From: Dinoroseobacter sp039192165
GTDB taxonomy: Bacteria > Pseudomonadota > Alphaproteobacteria > Rhodobacterales > Rhodobacteraceae
Assembly (NCBI GenBank): GCA_039192165.1
Contig: JBCCXD010000006.1
Coordinates: 248,001 to 312,000 of the forward strand
Length of the DNA stretch: 64,000 nt
Reading direction: 5' to 3'
Part shown: piece after piece, positions 42,465 through 51,519 of the stretch
How the letters are laid out: each line of letters opens with the position of its first letter
Numbering within the stretch: position 1 is the stretch's first letter
Position numbers and translations under genes: made by a program
The notes under the pieces: generated by a model
The model's database searches: none
Seen by the model: the letters and a program-made list of their open reading frames with translations, nothing else
What the model was told of the DNA's origin: nothing

Positions 42465-44375
42465 CTACTCTTTCCGCTCTGGCTCTTCGAGCTCCTCGTC
42501 TTCGTCGAGTTCTTCCTGCGAAAGTTTCTCAGCACCTTCAAACAAGTCATCGTGGGTGTTAAGATAGTCGGGCGAACCCGGCGGCGGATACGCCAGAGTG
42601 CCGTCGAGAATTGCGAGGTCTTCGGATTTAAAGCGTGGGAACGGAAACCTTCCAGATCTACGCAACTCGTCCATGCGATGCCGCGCAGTTTCCGCCTTTT
42701 GCGGGTCTTGCGCCCCGTCGCGGCCAAGATAGAGGGTCTGTGACGGGAATGCGAAGTCTGCTCCTGCAGACCTTATGACTTCGCTGATGCGAAAAAAAAC
42801 ATCTTCGCGTATCGCGAAGAAATCGTTCCACTCACGCGTTAGGGCGCAGACCCTCAGATCGATCAACAGCGCGTAGTCTCCGAAACCTGCAAAGCGAACA
42901 CGGATCGTCTCGTTGTCTATTCTTGGATGTGCGTGCAACATTTTTCGGATTTCTGCGAGTGCCAGACGCAAGGTGTCCATCTTAGTCTCATAGCGCAGGC
43001 CCAGCGTCCCTTTGATTTGCATCATATCGCAGGCCGCCCAGTTAATCAGGGACATATCGGCAAATTGCGCATTCGGCACGCTGATGATTGTACGGTCTAG
43101 CGCTCGGATCTGTGTCGACCTGATGCCAATTTTCTCGACCGTGCCGAATTGATCGCCAAAGGAACAAAAATCACCGACACGGACCGGCCGGTCCAAATAT
43201 AAAATGAAGCCCCCGATCAAGTTTTCAAATGTTGGACGGATGGCCAACGCAATGGCCAAGCCGCCCAGGCCAAATCCCGCCAAGATACTCAGCACTGGCA
43301 GGCCAAGAGCTTGAGCTCCCATAATTCCGACGGTCAAAGCAGCGAAGGCGGCAAGGATCTGGCCAACAAGGCGCATCAAATGAACGTCTATGCTGCTGGA
43401 TTGGTCGGAGTAACGGGTGATGCCCCGCGAAAAAACCCCATGCACAGCGATCCAGATCAACCATGCTGCGCCGGCGTGAAGATTGAAAATGTTAACCGCT
43501 TCAACGGCAATTGCCAGGCGGCCCGTCAATTGCAGTTCTGTATTGAGATACCATGTGACCACCAGAGAAAAGACAATCAGCAGTACCGGTCTGAAAGCAT
43601 TGCGCCAGGACGGCGGGAGCTTTGTGATCTTTCGCAGGGCACGGCCAATTGCCCACGCCAATCCAGCAGCCAACAGGGCTACGCAAAGCCCGAATGCGGC
43701 TTTCCACGTCAAGGTATCAAAGATCTTGTCCCCGGGCACAAAAGAGAAGACCTGCGGAACCCACAAGGGAACCGCGGGACTGGTCATCTCCTGGAGACCC
43801 TGCGCAAGGCTGACATTCGCTGGGGCTTGCTCGGGAACAGCTCTGACTTCATCCAAGAAAGTAAACCGTGCGACCCGCAGCGCTGTTCGCCCATCAAAAA
43901 GCACTTCGCCCTGGCGCTCTCCATCGACGACCCGATGAAAGCGCAGCGGAGTTCCGTCAATTTGATAGCTGTAGGATCCTGAATTGGGCAGCTCTTCCTG
44001 AACCGGCAAACTTTGCGGATCTATCTCAGGCAGCTGCGTTATAAGATCCAACGTTGTAACGACGCTTTGCGCGCCAATATGCGCGCGGAGCGTTGGCGGG
44101 ACCTCCGAGAGATCGAAGGCGTCTGCAGCAGACGCAATCAGTATTTTCAGGGTGGAGAAATCCGCGCGGTTTCGAGTTTCAGAGTATTTCTGAAAGCGAT
44201 TAGCGATTTCAGTGCCGAGATTTGTCAAACTCTCAAAGGTTGCGCGGGGGCTTTCTGTATGAACCGTCAGGCTCATACTATTCTGACCAAATGCGAACAC
44301 TGGCGCGAAGAACACTGCCACGCAAAACACGACCGTTCGTCTAGAGAGCTCGGTCAGTGGTCTAAGGCAATTCAT
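42465..44375 (-). CDS. MscS-family mechanosensitive ion channel with periplasmic domain
   Basis: A 636-residue protein with a signal peptide (about 1-30), a periplasmic region of about 190 residues, several membrane helices (about 225-360) and the MscS core. The pore-lining helix and beta domain are seen in ILAGFGLGGLAIALAIRPTF, then VGDFCSFGDQFGTVEKIGIR and ISVPNAQFADMSLINW. The tail is very acidic (EELDEDEELEEPERKE). MscS channels release solutes on hypo-osmotic shock. Its start overlaps the stop of the hydrolase gene upstream by ATGA, so the two are made together. Confidence 0.92.
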   Translation of the reverse strand: MNCLRPLTELSRRTVVFCVAVFFAPVFAFGQNSMSLTVHTESPRATFESLTNLGTEIANRFQKYSETRNRADFSTLKILIASAADAFDLSEVPPTLRAHIGAQSVVTTLDLITQLPEIDPQSLPVQEELPNSGSYSYQIDGTPLRFHRVVDGERQGEVLFDGRTALRVARFTFLDEVRAVPEQAPANVSLAQGLQEMTSPAVPLWVPQVFSFVPGDKIFDTLTWKAAFGLCVALLAAGLAWAIGRALRKITKLPPSWRNAFRPVLLIVFSLVVTWYLNTELQLTGRLAIAVEAVNIFNLHAGAAWLIWIAVHGVFSRGITRYSDQSSSIDVHLMRLVGQILAAFAALTVGIMGAQALGLPVLSILAGFGLGGLAIALAIRPTFENLIGGFILYLDRPVRVGDFCSFGDQFGTVEKIGIRSTQIRALDRTIISVPNAQFADMSLINWAACDMMQIKGTLGLRYETKMDTLRLALAEIRKMLHAHPRIDNETIRVRFAGFGDYALLIDLRVCALTREWNDFFAIREDVFFRISEVIRSAGADFAFPSQTLYLGRDGAQDPQKAETARHRMDELRRSGRFPFPRFKSEDLAILDGTLAYPPPGSPDYLNTHDDLFEGAEKLSQEELDEDEELEEPERKE

Positions 44376-45448
44376 CGAGCGAAAATGCGGTCCACCTGGT
44401 CCGCTTTCACAATAGCCTCAGTTATGTGGCGCTCCCCAGGAGGCGAAATCTCGTTCAGGCGCTTGCTGATTGCGATCGCAGATGGAGATGTCGTTGCAAT
44501 GTTGTGATCAAAACGAGATCCATCCGAAAGCGAGCTGACATCAACCAAGGTGACCTTGAGGCCTGAAAGTTCTTCTGGGTCAGTCAATGTACCAAGCCGC
44601 ACACCCCGACCGGTCAGAAACCCGGATAGACCAAGGGCTTTGTCTTGTTCGGCGACCATAATCATAAACGGGTTCGGCAATGTACCTATGCGCTCGGCTT
44701 GCTCCCGAAACAGCTCCGTATCGATATCGGGTGAAAGCAAAAGGACGCCGTTTATGTCGCGGGATAAGTCCAGCCGCCCAGAGATCGCGATCTGCCTGAG
44801 TGTCTCCATGAGAAGATAACTTCCCATGGAATGCGCGGTCAAAAACAGATCGCGCCCGGGATATTCTGCAAAAGCAATGATCAGTTCTTCCAACATGTCG
44901 CGCGAGATGAGTGCACTGTCCCGATCATAGACATAGCCTCTTGCTTGAGCGGCAGATGGCCACGAAAAAACAACTGTCGGGACCGGTACTTCTATATCGT
45001 GGGCAACCTGTGCAGAACCGTAAATCGCCTCGGCATGCGTTGTGTTATACCCATGCACGTGGATTACGGTTTCCTGGTTTCCGGACCTGTCGGATGCGGC
45101 TACAGACCTCGCAAAACTGCGCATATCAGGGAATGTGCGGCCACCGATTGTCACAAAGTCTTTTGATGCATCTGGTGTGCCACGGGGCCATTCGATTTTG
45201 CCCACTTCATGTGTCGGAGGAATCGACACTTCGAACTTTTCAAATGCCAACTCGCTCGGTCGAGGTTCTCCAAAATTGCCAACCTGTCCTGACTTTTGAC
45301 GAAACTGAGCCACGTACACGTTACGCACGGTTGCCTCCGGCGCAGGCGCCGCGACTTCCAGTGTTCCCCTTGGCGCGCAGGCGCTAAGGCCAAGGCTCAA
45401 CAGCAAGATCAACACAGAAACCGGAGATATAGAAGTCTTGGTGGTCAT
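44372..45448 (-). CDS. Lipoprotein alpha/beta hydrolase (DUF900 family)
   Basis: A 358-residue protein with a lipoprotein signal (lipobox LGLSACAPRG), so it is anchored in a membrane facing the periplasm. The hydrolase part shows VIHVHGYNTTHAEAIYGSAQ (oxyanion region), TVVFSWPSAAQARGYVYDRD, the nucleophile elbow LFLTAHSMGSYLLMETLRQI and a terminal His in GSRFDHNIATTS, matching the DUF900 group. The substrate is unknown; an ester or lipid is possible. It is translationally coupled to the MscS channel. Confidence 0.88.
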   Translation of the reverse strand: MTTKTSISPVSVLILLLSLGLSACAPRGTLEVAAPAPEATVRNVYVAQFRQKSGQVGNFGEPRPSELAFEKFEVSIPPTHEVGKIEWPRGTPDASKDFVTIGGRTFPDMRSFARSVAASDRSGNQETVIHVHGYNTTHAEAIYGSAQVAHDIEVPVPTVVFSWPSAAQARGYVYDRDSALISRDMLEELIIAFAEYPGRDLFLTAHSMGSYLLMETLRQIAISGRLDLSRDINGVLLLSPDIDTELFREQAERIGTLPNPFMIMVAEQDKALGLSGFLTGRGVRLGTLTDPEELSGLKVTLVDVSSLSDGSRFDHNIATTSPSAIAISKRLNEISPPGERHITEAIVKADQVDRIFAR

Positions 45449-45997
45449 ATGAGCATCAATTGAGCTGATCCTAAGGTTCTGGCCGGACCTGACTGCAAGC
45501 TAAGCATGTGAAGACACCAGAAACCTCCAGGAAAACCAGTGGGTTCTAGTGTTTTTTTGGGCTTGCGGCGGGCGGCGCGAAAATGCCACTCATGCAGTGA
45601 TCCTGCTAGCATCAAGAGAACGAAATCTCCTATTGGCGACGGCGTGGTCCGCCGCGAGCTGATCGACCCGCATCCCTATTCTTCACTCACACACAAATAA
45701 CTACTCCGATACGCAGAATTACGCGCATCACATGCGCGTTATTTCAACACTAAAGACGCCGATTTCAATCCAGAATGTAGCAGACAAAGAGCGTAGGAGG
45801 GTCGCCGCTAAGGAAATGCTTGGTCTCCGGAGGGAAGTTGCATTTGCGGAAACCAAGATCATCTGGATTATCCTTGCTTTTTTTGACATCCACCCTCTGC
45901 GGTGCGTTGAACACCAAGGGTGTGTTACAAGAAACGGTGGCTATTTGGTGAGACGCATCAAAGCGTTGCAAAAAGGCGCCAATCTAAGGAGAACATG
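45449..45997. other. 549-base intergenic region
   Basis: The region lies between the leftward hydrolase gene and the rightward DoxX-like gene and should hold both promoters. An inverted repeat with perfect 7-bp arms ACGCGCA/TGCGCGT and a 5-base spacer is at 45721-45739. A frame of 88 codons (45732-45998) has no good ribosome site or family likeness. I recognise nothing else. Confidence 0.45.
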
Positions 45998-46354
45998 ATG
46001 AAATATGTAGTCTGGCTTGGCATGGCTCTGGTGTCGGCAGTGATGGTCATGGGCGGGGTTTTGAAACTTTCTGGTGACCCGACAGTACTGAAATCGTTCA
46101 GCGACCTTGGCTTACCTAGCTGGTTCGGAACCTTTGTCGGCGTGGCCGAATTGGCCGGAGCGGTAGGCCTCTGGCTGCGATCCACATCATTCTGGGCAGC
46201 CCTGGGCATCTCATTGGTGATGATTGGAGCGATCTACTACCATATCGCTTTCCCACCAGCGAGCGCAGGTGTCCCCGCCGCGATCGTCCTGTTGATCTGT
46301 GGGTATATCCTTTCCCGGCGAGGCACCGGCGTGATTGGAGCACCGCGCGCCTGA
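45998..46354 (+). CDS. DoxX-like four-helix membrane protein
   Basis: A 118-residue integral membrane protein with four helices. The pattern MVMGGVLKLSGDPTVLKSF, then VGVAELAGAVGLWL and MIGAIYYHIAFPPASAG, matches the DoxX-like family. Members are linked to redox or membrane stress in some bacteria; the role here is unknown. AAGGAG lies 6 bases before the ATG at 45998, so that start is preferred over one codon earlier. Confidence 0.85.
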   Translation: MKYVVWLGMALVSAVMVMGGVLKLSGDPTVLKSFSDLGLPSWFGTFVGVAELAGAVGLWLRSTSFWAALGISLVMIGAIYYHIAFPPASAGVPAAIVLLICGYILSRRGTGVIGAPRA

Positions 46355-46369
46355 TATACCGAGCGCGGG

Positions 46370-46398
46370 CTGGGGTCTCGCCCGGCCCGAGACCCCAG
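46370..46398 (+). terminator. Strong hairpin after the DoxX-like gene
   Basis: Perfect 11-bp arms CTGGGGTCTCG/CGAGACCCCAG with a 7-base loop start 16 bases after the stop codon. There is no T run, so it either terminates imperfectly or protects the 3' end. Confidence 0.6.
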
Positions 46399-46771
46399 CG
46401 ACTGACGTCAGACGCAACTGGATCGCAATTTACTGAGGGGATTAAAAGCGCATCTGAAGCTTGCACCGCCAGCTTTTTTCGCTTGTTGATTATGCGAACT
46501 GTCGTATTTTTTGACGACAGAACCGAGAAACCTAATGAGGGAATTCGAAGCGGAGCCCCTCGACACAACGCGTGCCAACAAGTCTTTTCAACCAGCTTTT
46601 CAGGAAATTACGGTCTTCTATCCCTAACACTTTCGCCGCAAGACAGGACGCCGAAGCGGTATGAAGTGCTTTGGCGTATAGGCAAAAGTACCTAGGCAAT
46701 AACGCCAATAGCCCGCAACGCGGCACACGCGTACCTTAGGACTCGGTCCCACATACATATTGTCGTGGAGA

Positions 46772-46867
46772 TCATCCTATTAAGCAGTGCTTTCCGAGTG
46801 TCGAAGCTTGTCCAAGAGTGAGTGGCTTGGACCGGCGCGCTCTGTCCTAAGGGGCAGAGCGCTTTTT
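46772..46867 (+). ncRNA. Candidate small RNA or leader RNA ending in a terminator
   Basis: Two consecutive stem-loops lie in a gene-free stretch: 46810-46832 (GTCCAAG/CTTGGAC, 9-base loop) and the terminator at 46837-46867. No protein-coding frame of merit precedes them. A TTAGGA/CATATT pair around 46736-46765 could be a promoter. The start at 46772 is a guess. It is either a free small RNA of about 95 bases or an attenuated leader of the sensor kinase gene 87 bases further on. Confidence 0.4.
46837..46867 (+). terminator. Rho-independent terminator not attached to a known gene
   Basis: 8-bp arms GCGCTCTG/CAGAGCGC with a 10-base loop are directly followed by TTTTT. It points rightward, and no coding gene ends just before it. 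Confidence 0.75.
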
Positions 46868-46953
46868 CAGTTTTGATCTTCGCAATTTCTTTTTGTTATC
46901 TAAGTCCCTAGGCTCTTGGCCGGAAACCGAAAAGCACGGCGGGTCACTGAAAA

Positions 46954-49266
46954 ATGAAGTCTCTTGGTGCAATTCTCGCGCTTGCGCTCGCCGGGCTGCA
47001 ACTGGTTGCGATCGCAGTTGTCGTGTCTTCCTCCTATTTCACGTCCGAGCGCACACTCCTGGAACACGCCAGAACTCAAATGGTTGATGTCGGAACGAAC
47101 GTCATCCAGCACACCAAATGGTTCATGTCTCCGGCGCGCAGTGCGGCGGAATTGTCTACGGCGCTCGCATCGAACCAAATTGTCCGCCGAGAAGAGCGTG
47201 AGCATCTTGAGGGCCTTCTGTTCCAACAACTGAGATCTGCCCCACAGTTTGCCGGGGCTTACTATGGTGATGAAGACGGAAACTTCGTCTACGTGAAAAG
47301 GGAGGGAGGCCAGGACTACCTGACGAAAATCGTGGATGTAGCTGTAGGTGCTGGTGAACGTACTTTGTTAATCAAGCGCCGCGAGGATTTTGTGTCTATG
47401 GGCCGGCGTTTCGATCCGGAAGACCGATATGATCCGCGGAGCCGCCCGTGGTATAAAGAAGCGAAAGCATATCGCGGAAGTATATGGACCGACCCGTATA
47501 TCTTCTTCACGTCACAGTCCCCGGGAATAACCGCAGCCACACCAGTGATTGGTTTTGACAACCATGTGCAAGGCGTCGTGGGCGTCGATATCGAGATTAA
47601 TGAGCTGTCAAACTTCCTGTCACAGCTAAGGGTTGGCAAGAACGGTGCAGCATTCGTTCTGAACCGAAATGGGGATGTAATAGCGCATCCAAACCCTGAA
47701 CTTCTGACAACGCAGACGGAAGAAGGCGGGCTCAGGTTTCCGTCTATTGAAACGATTGAAGACCCCATCGCCCGCGCGGCGTTTGGCGACAGACTCTCAG
47801 AAGAGGGCGTGGTCATAGATGGGCTGGTTCAGACGGACTTTGAACATCAAGGACAACAGTTTGTGTCGTTGATCATGCCATTTGGGCTGGACGATATCCC
47901 TTGGACGATTGTTCTCTACGCCCCTGAGAATGATTTTATCGGGACCATCAAAGAAAACAGAACACAAAATACTCTGATCGCGATTGCAGTGGCTATGATG
48001 ACGGCGCTGCTTGGCCTGGCGCTTGCGAATAAAATCCACGCCCCTGTGCGCGCTTTTGCAGTACGATCCTCGTTGATTTCGCAGGGGGAAGTGGATCCGA
48101 AAGAACCCATGCCAAGCACCTATAAGGAATTGGAAAATGCAAACAGCGCCCTGGTCAATGAGATCTCGCAGCGCAAGAAAACCGAAGCAGAGTACAGACT
48201 GACGTTTGAGAAAGCGTCACGGGGTATGGTCCATATTGAAAGCGCAACGGGCAGACTGCTTCGTGTGAACGAGAGCTTTGCCAGACTTCTGGGTTTTACA
48301 GAAGAAGACCTGGAGGGCGCGGCGTTCCAATCCCTGCTTTCCGTAGACGACCGAGGTGCGTTGAACGAGTTCCTGGAGAAGATCGCAGAGCACTCCGCTT
48401 TTGGATTTGAAGCCAAAGCGATCAAAAAAGACGGAAGCCCCGTTTGGATCAGCCTTAACGGTGTCTTCTTTCAGGCCAACGCCGAAGGGGATACTTACAT
48501 TGTCGCAACAATAGATGACATTACGCAGGCACGCGCTTCTGAGGAAAAAATCGAGATCTTGAACCGCGAGATTGCTCATTTCTCAAGACAAGAGACTATG
48601 GGTGAACTTGCGACGGGTCTGGCGCACGAACTCAATCAACCACTGACCGCGATCACGCAAAACGTAGATGCGGCCTCGTATATTCTCAGCGCATCGCCCG
48701 AGAAGACATCTGAGGTGAGAGGATTGCTCGGCGACATTGATCAACAGGCGCACCAGGCCGCAGATATCATTCGTGCACTGCGGACTTTGGTGCGCAAAGA
48801 TGAGAATATTCCCGATGTTTTCGGAATTCGCGAGTTGATCAAACAGGCGCGGCGCCTTGCCCGCTCTGAGGCGCGACAGCACGCGATCGACATCGTGTTG
48901 GTTGAGGGACAGGAGCTAGAGGTTCGAGCTGTACGCGTTCAAATCGCTCAGGTCGTTGTAAACCTTCTGCGCAACGCAATTGAGTCTGTTGCAGAGAGTG
49001 ATTGCGCGGACCGCAGGATTTCGATTACGGCTGAGCAGGATAAGAATTTTGTCCGCGTAAGTGTTGTGGATGGAGGACCAGGCATAGCGGAAAGCCTGCA
49101 GCTCTTTACTCCCTTTGAAACCACAAAACGTGACGGCATGGGGCTCGGGTTGTCCATCAGCAAAAGCCTGATTGAAGCCAATGGCGGCGAAATATGGCAC
49201 GATCAATTGGCACAGGGGACACGTTTCAGTTTCACTCTCCCACTTAAGGGCACAGACCATGGATGA
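46954..49266 (+). CDS. Sensor histidine kinase, Cache-PAS-HisKA-HATPase (FixL/DctB-like)
   Basis: A 770-residue membrane kinase. Helix 1 is at about 5-30, an extracellular dCache sensor at 35-325 (with RYDPRSRPWYKEA and GVVGVDIEINELSNFL), helix 2 near 330-355, a PAS domain at about 410-525 (GRLLRVNESFARLLGFTEED), then the phosphoacceptor His558 in TGLAHELNQPLTAI and the ATPase domain with NLLRNAIES, DGGPGI and GMGLGLSISKSLIEANGG. There is no haem-type FixL His pattern that I can point to. The kinase should sense an extracellular small molecule and phosphorylate the regulator encoded next, whose start overlaps its end by 8 bases. Confidence 0.92.
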   Translation: MKSLGAILALALAGLQLVAIAVVVSSSYFTSERTLLEHARTQMVDVGTNVIQHTKWFMSPARSAAELSTALASNQIVRREEREHLEGLLFQQLRSAPQFAGAYYGDEDGNFVYVKREGGQDYLTKIVDVAVGAGERTLLIKRREDFVSMGRRFDPEDRYDPRSRPWYKEAKAYRGSIWTDPYIFFTSQSPGITAATPVIGFDNHVQGVVGVDIEINELSNFLSQLRVGKNGAAFVLNRNGDVIAHPNPELLTTQTEEGGLRFPSIETIEDPIARAAFGDRLSEEGVVIDGLVQTDFEHQGQQFVSLIMPFGLDDIPWTIVLYAPENDFIGTIKENRTQNTLIAIAVAMMTALLGLALANKIHAPVRAFAVRSSLISQGEVDPKEPMPSTYKELENANSALVNEISQRKKTEAEYRLTFEKASRGMVHIESATGRLLRVNESFARLLGFTEEDLEGAAFQSLLSVDDRGALNEFLEKIAEHSAFGFEAKAIKKDGSPVWISLNGVFFQANAEGDTYIVATIDDITQARASEEKIEILNREIAHFSRQETMGELATGLAHELNQPLTAITQNVDAASYILSASPEKTSEVRGLLGDIDQQAHQAADIIRALRTLVRKDENIPDVFGIRELIKQARRLARSEARQHAIDIVLVEGQELEVRAVRVQIAQVVVNLLRNAIESVAESDCADRRISITAEQDKNFVRVSVVDGGPGIAESLQLFTPFETTKRDGMGLGLSISKSLIEANGGEIWHDQLAQGTRFSFTLPLKGTDHG

Positions 49267-49894
49267 AGGTCCCTTCATTTTTCTGGTGGATGATGACGGG
49301 GACATTCGTGGCTCGCTGTCGCGCGCCCTGGGTCTGCGAGGCTATACCGTGAGGTCTTTCGGATCCGCACGGGAGTTTCTGGACACTTTTGATCCAGGCC
49401 TTTCGGGCTGCTTGATCCTCGACTACGGCATGCCGGAAATGAATGGCCTTCAGCTCCAAAAGCACTTGCGCGACTCCGGATCCCGTCTTCCAATTATCTT
49501 CATTACAGGCCATGGCGGTATTCCAGAGTCTGTCGAAGCAATGAAAATGGGGGCTGTCGACTTCCTGGAGAAACCGTTCAAGCAATCCGTTCTTATCGAA
49601 AGGATAGAGGCCGCACTCAAAACCGATGCGCGACGACGGGCGGCTACCCTGCAGACCTCCGGCGTTTTGGCCAGGTATCAGACTTTGACAGATCGCGAGC
49701 GAGAGATTGCTTCTATCCTGACGACCAATCCGGGTCGCAATTCATCTAAGGAAATCGCCCGCCAACTTGATATCAGCCCGCGCACTGTGGACCACCACCG
49801 CGCACGTATCCTTGAAAAGATGGAAGTGGGAACGGTCGCCGAGCTCGTCGAAACTACGCTGAAAGCCGGCCTCTTCAACGATCCACGCCAGTAA
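49259..49894 (+). CDS. FixJ-family response regulator
   Basis: A 211-residue regulator. The receiver domain occupies residues 5-120 with acidic pocket VDDDGD, phosphoacceptor Asp55 in LILDYGMPEMNG, and FITGHGGIPESVEAMKMGAV and KPF as the conserved Thr and Lys regions. The LuxR-type helix-turn-helix is at about 145-205 (SSKEIARQLDISPRTVDHHR). The start at 49259 overlaps the kinase gene. Targets are not evident in the window. Confidence 0.94.
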   Translation: MDEGPFIFLVDDDGDIRGSLSRALGLRGYTVRSFGSAREFLDTFDPGLSGCLILDYGMPEMNGLQLQKHLRDSGSRLPIIFITGHGGIPESVEAMKMGAVDFLEKPFKQSVLIERIEAALKTDARRRAATLQTSGVLARYQTLTDREREIASILTTNPGRNSSKEIARQLDISPRTVDHHRARILEKMEVGTVAELVETTLKAGLFNDPRQ

Positions 49895-50001
49895 GGCGAA
49901 ACGAAAATTGCCGACAATGGATGCGATGCTCCCGGCGGCGGTCTGCGTCACTTGGTTTTGCAATCTGTTTCAGCTTGCTTCGGGCGATAGGACACGCCCG
50001 G

Positions 50002-50745
50002 TCACAGCTCGGTAATGCCACCATCGACGACATACTCGGAACCTGTCACGAAGCTCGCTTCGCCCGACAGCAGGAAAGTCGCGACAGCTGCGGCCTCCTC
50101 TGCCGTGCCCATCCGCCCAAGTGGAACTTTCGCAGCTATTTGCGCGCGAAAGCCCTCTTCCGCTTCCGCATCCATTCCGGTCCTCGCGGCGAAGCCTGTC
50201 GCGATCGGGCCGGGGCTAAGGCCGGTCACAGTGATTTGGCGCGGCGCCAACTCGCGAGCCAGCACGCGGATGAGCGACCGTGCTGCGCCCTTGGCCGCGG
50301 CATAGATCGTGCTGCCAGGCGCGCCCATCTGATTGGCAGTCGACGTAGTGAACACTACCGATGCCCCATCGCGAAGAGCCGGCACCAGCGCCTGAACCTG
50401 TAACAAAGGCGCTTTGACGAGGATTGCCAATTGGCGGTCGAACTCCTCCGACGTGATCTGACCGAGGGGCGCAAAAGTTGCCTGGCCTGCGTTCAGGAAC
50501 AGCCCGTCAATTCGCCTGCCACCAATCGCGCTTTCCAACTCGGCGGTGGCGCGAGCCGGATCACTCAAATCGTTCAGAATGAACTCCGCGCCCGGCAACT
50601 CTGGCTCTGCGCGCTCGCGCGATGTTTCACGAGAGTGGGTAACAATGACTGCTGCGCCCTCACGAAGAAGGCGCTTGGCGGTCGCCAGGCCGATGCCCGA
50701 GGTACCTCCGGTAACAACGATTGTCTTGTCTTGGAAGCGGAGCAC
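50002..50745 (-). CDS. Short-chain dehydrogenase/reductase
   Basis: A 247-residue classical SDR. The cofactor motif is IVVTGGTSGIGLATAKRLL, NAG is in LFLNAGQATFAP, the catalytic Tyr-x-x-x-Lys is in YAAAKGAARSLIRVLA, and the C-terminus ends ASFVTGSEYVVDGGITEL as in FabG-like oxidoreductases. It begins with GTG after AGAGG. The substrate is unknown. It stands alone, convergent with the FixJ-like gene. Confidence 0.92.
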   Translation of the reverse strand: MLRFQDKTIVVTGGTSGIGLATAKRLLREGAAVIVTHSRETSRERAEPELPGAEFILNDLSDPARATAELESAIGGRRIDGLFLNAGQATFAPLGQITSEEFDRQLAILVKAPLLQVQALVPALRDGASVVFTTSTANQMGAPGSTIYAAAKGAARSLIRVLARELAPRQITVTGLSPGPIATGFAARTGMDAEAEEGFRAQIAAKVPLGRMGTAEEAAAVATFLLSGEASFVTGSEYVVDGGITEL

Positions 50746-51246
50746 GATGTTGACCTCTTTTGCCTTGCCTGGATCCGCCTACGCTTTGGTCCGTCCACTG
50801 CAGGTCGATTTCAGGGAAGGCCCAGACCACGGTGAATACTGCATCAGTTGGCGGAATTAACTTACAGAAGCTACTTCGAATGAGTGTACCCTGACCCCGA
50901 TCTGAGGCAAGACCGAGCAGATGTCGGGAGGGTGCACGATTTCCCGCAGACCCTGAGACGCGCCCCGCACGATCTGCCCGAAGCATTCGGGCATGCCTTG
51001 CCAATCTCCCCTGCCCGGCATTTCCGTGATCAAGAAACCTTCGGGAGAGATCCTTTGGCGCGTCAATTGCCTCGTGTTCGATACGGCACGCCCGGAATGC
51101 CAGGCGGAGCAGGCCTTCCGCGCCATAAATAGAAACAGGCTTTGGAACGCGCGTTTAGCGACGCAGTGCAGCCCCGCGCCCACCAATAGAACGCGCTTTC
51201 TGGGCCACATACCGCAGATGCAATATTCGTAAGCTACTAATTTTAT
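50746..51246. other. 501-base intergenic region
   Basis: The region lies between the SDR start and the 3' end of tRNA-Cys. Frames on either strand here overlap the tRNA or have no ribosome site or family likeness. I see no repeat or mobile-element trace. Confidence 0.4.
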
Positions 51247-51320
51247 TGGAGGCGAGTACCGGAATCGAACCGGTGTACACGGATTTGCAATCCGCTGCGT
51301 CACCACTCCGCCAACTCGCC
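51247..51320 (-). tRNA. tRNA-Cys (GCA)
   Basis: A 74-base tRNA on the minus strand. The acceptor stem is GGCGAGT paired with ACTCGCC, the discriminator is U as expected for tRNA-Cys, and the CCA end is encoded. The anticodon loop reads ATTGCAAAT (anticodon GCA), and the T-arm GGTTCGATTCC is normal. A single copy stands alone. Confidence 0.96.
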
Positions 51321-51519
51321 ATCCGCTGCCGAAACAGATCAAGTGTGGTGCGACCAGACCTTCGACTTTGGCAGTGAAAGACCGTCTACGTTCTGTTTCG
51401 ATCTGGGTCAATCCCGCACAAGGCTATTCCCCGTATCTGATGTTTGAGCCTAAAGAAAAGATGCCGTCTGTTCCTATTCCTTCAGAGAAACAGCGCCTTT
51501 CGCGGTCGCGCGAGGCAAC

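Noticed and set aside
45732..45998. 88-codon frame before the DoxX-like gene
   Set aside because: There is no ribosome site and no recognisable domain, and its start lies inside an inverted repeat. It may be an untranslated leader.
50857..51411. Minus-strand frame of 184 codons
   Set aside because: It reads straight through the tRNA-Cys gene and has no family likeness.
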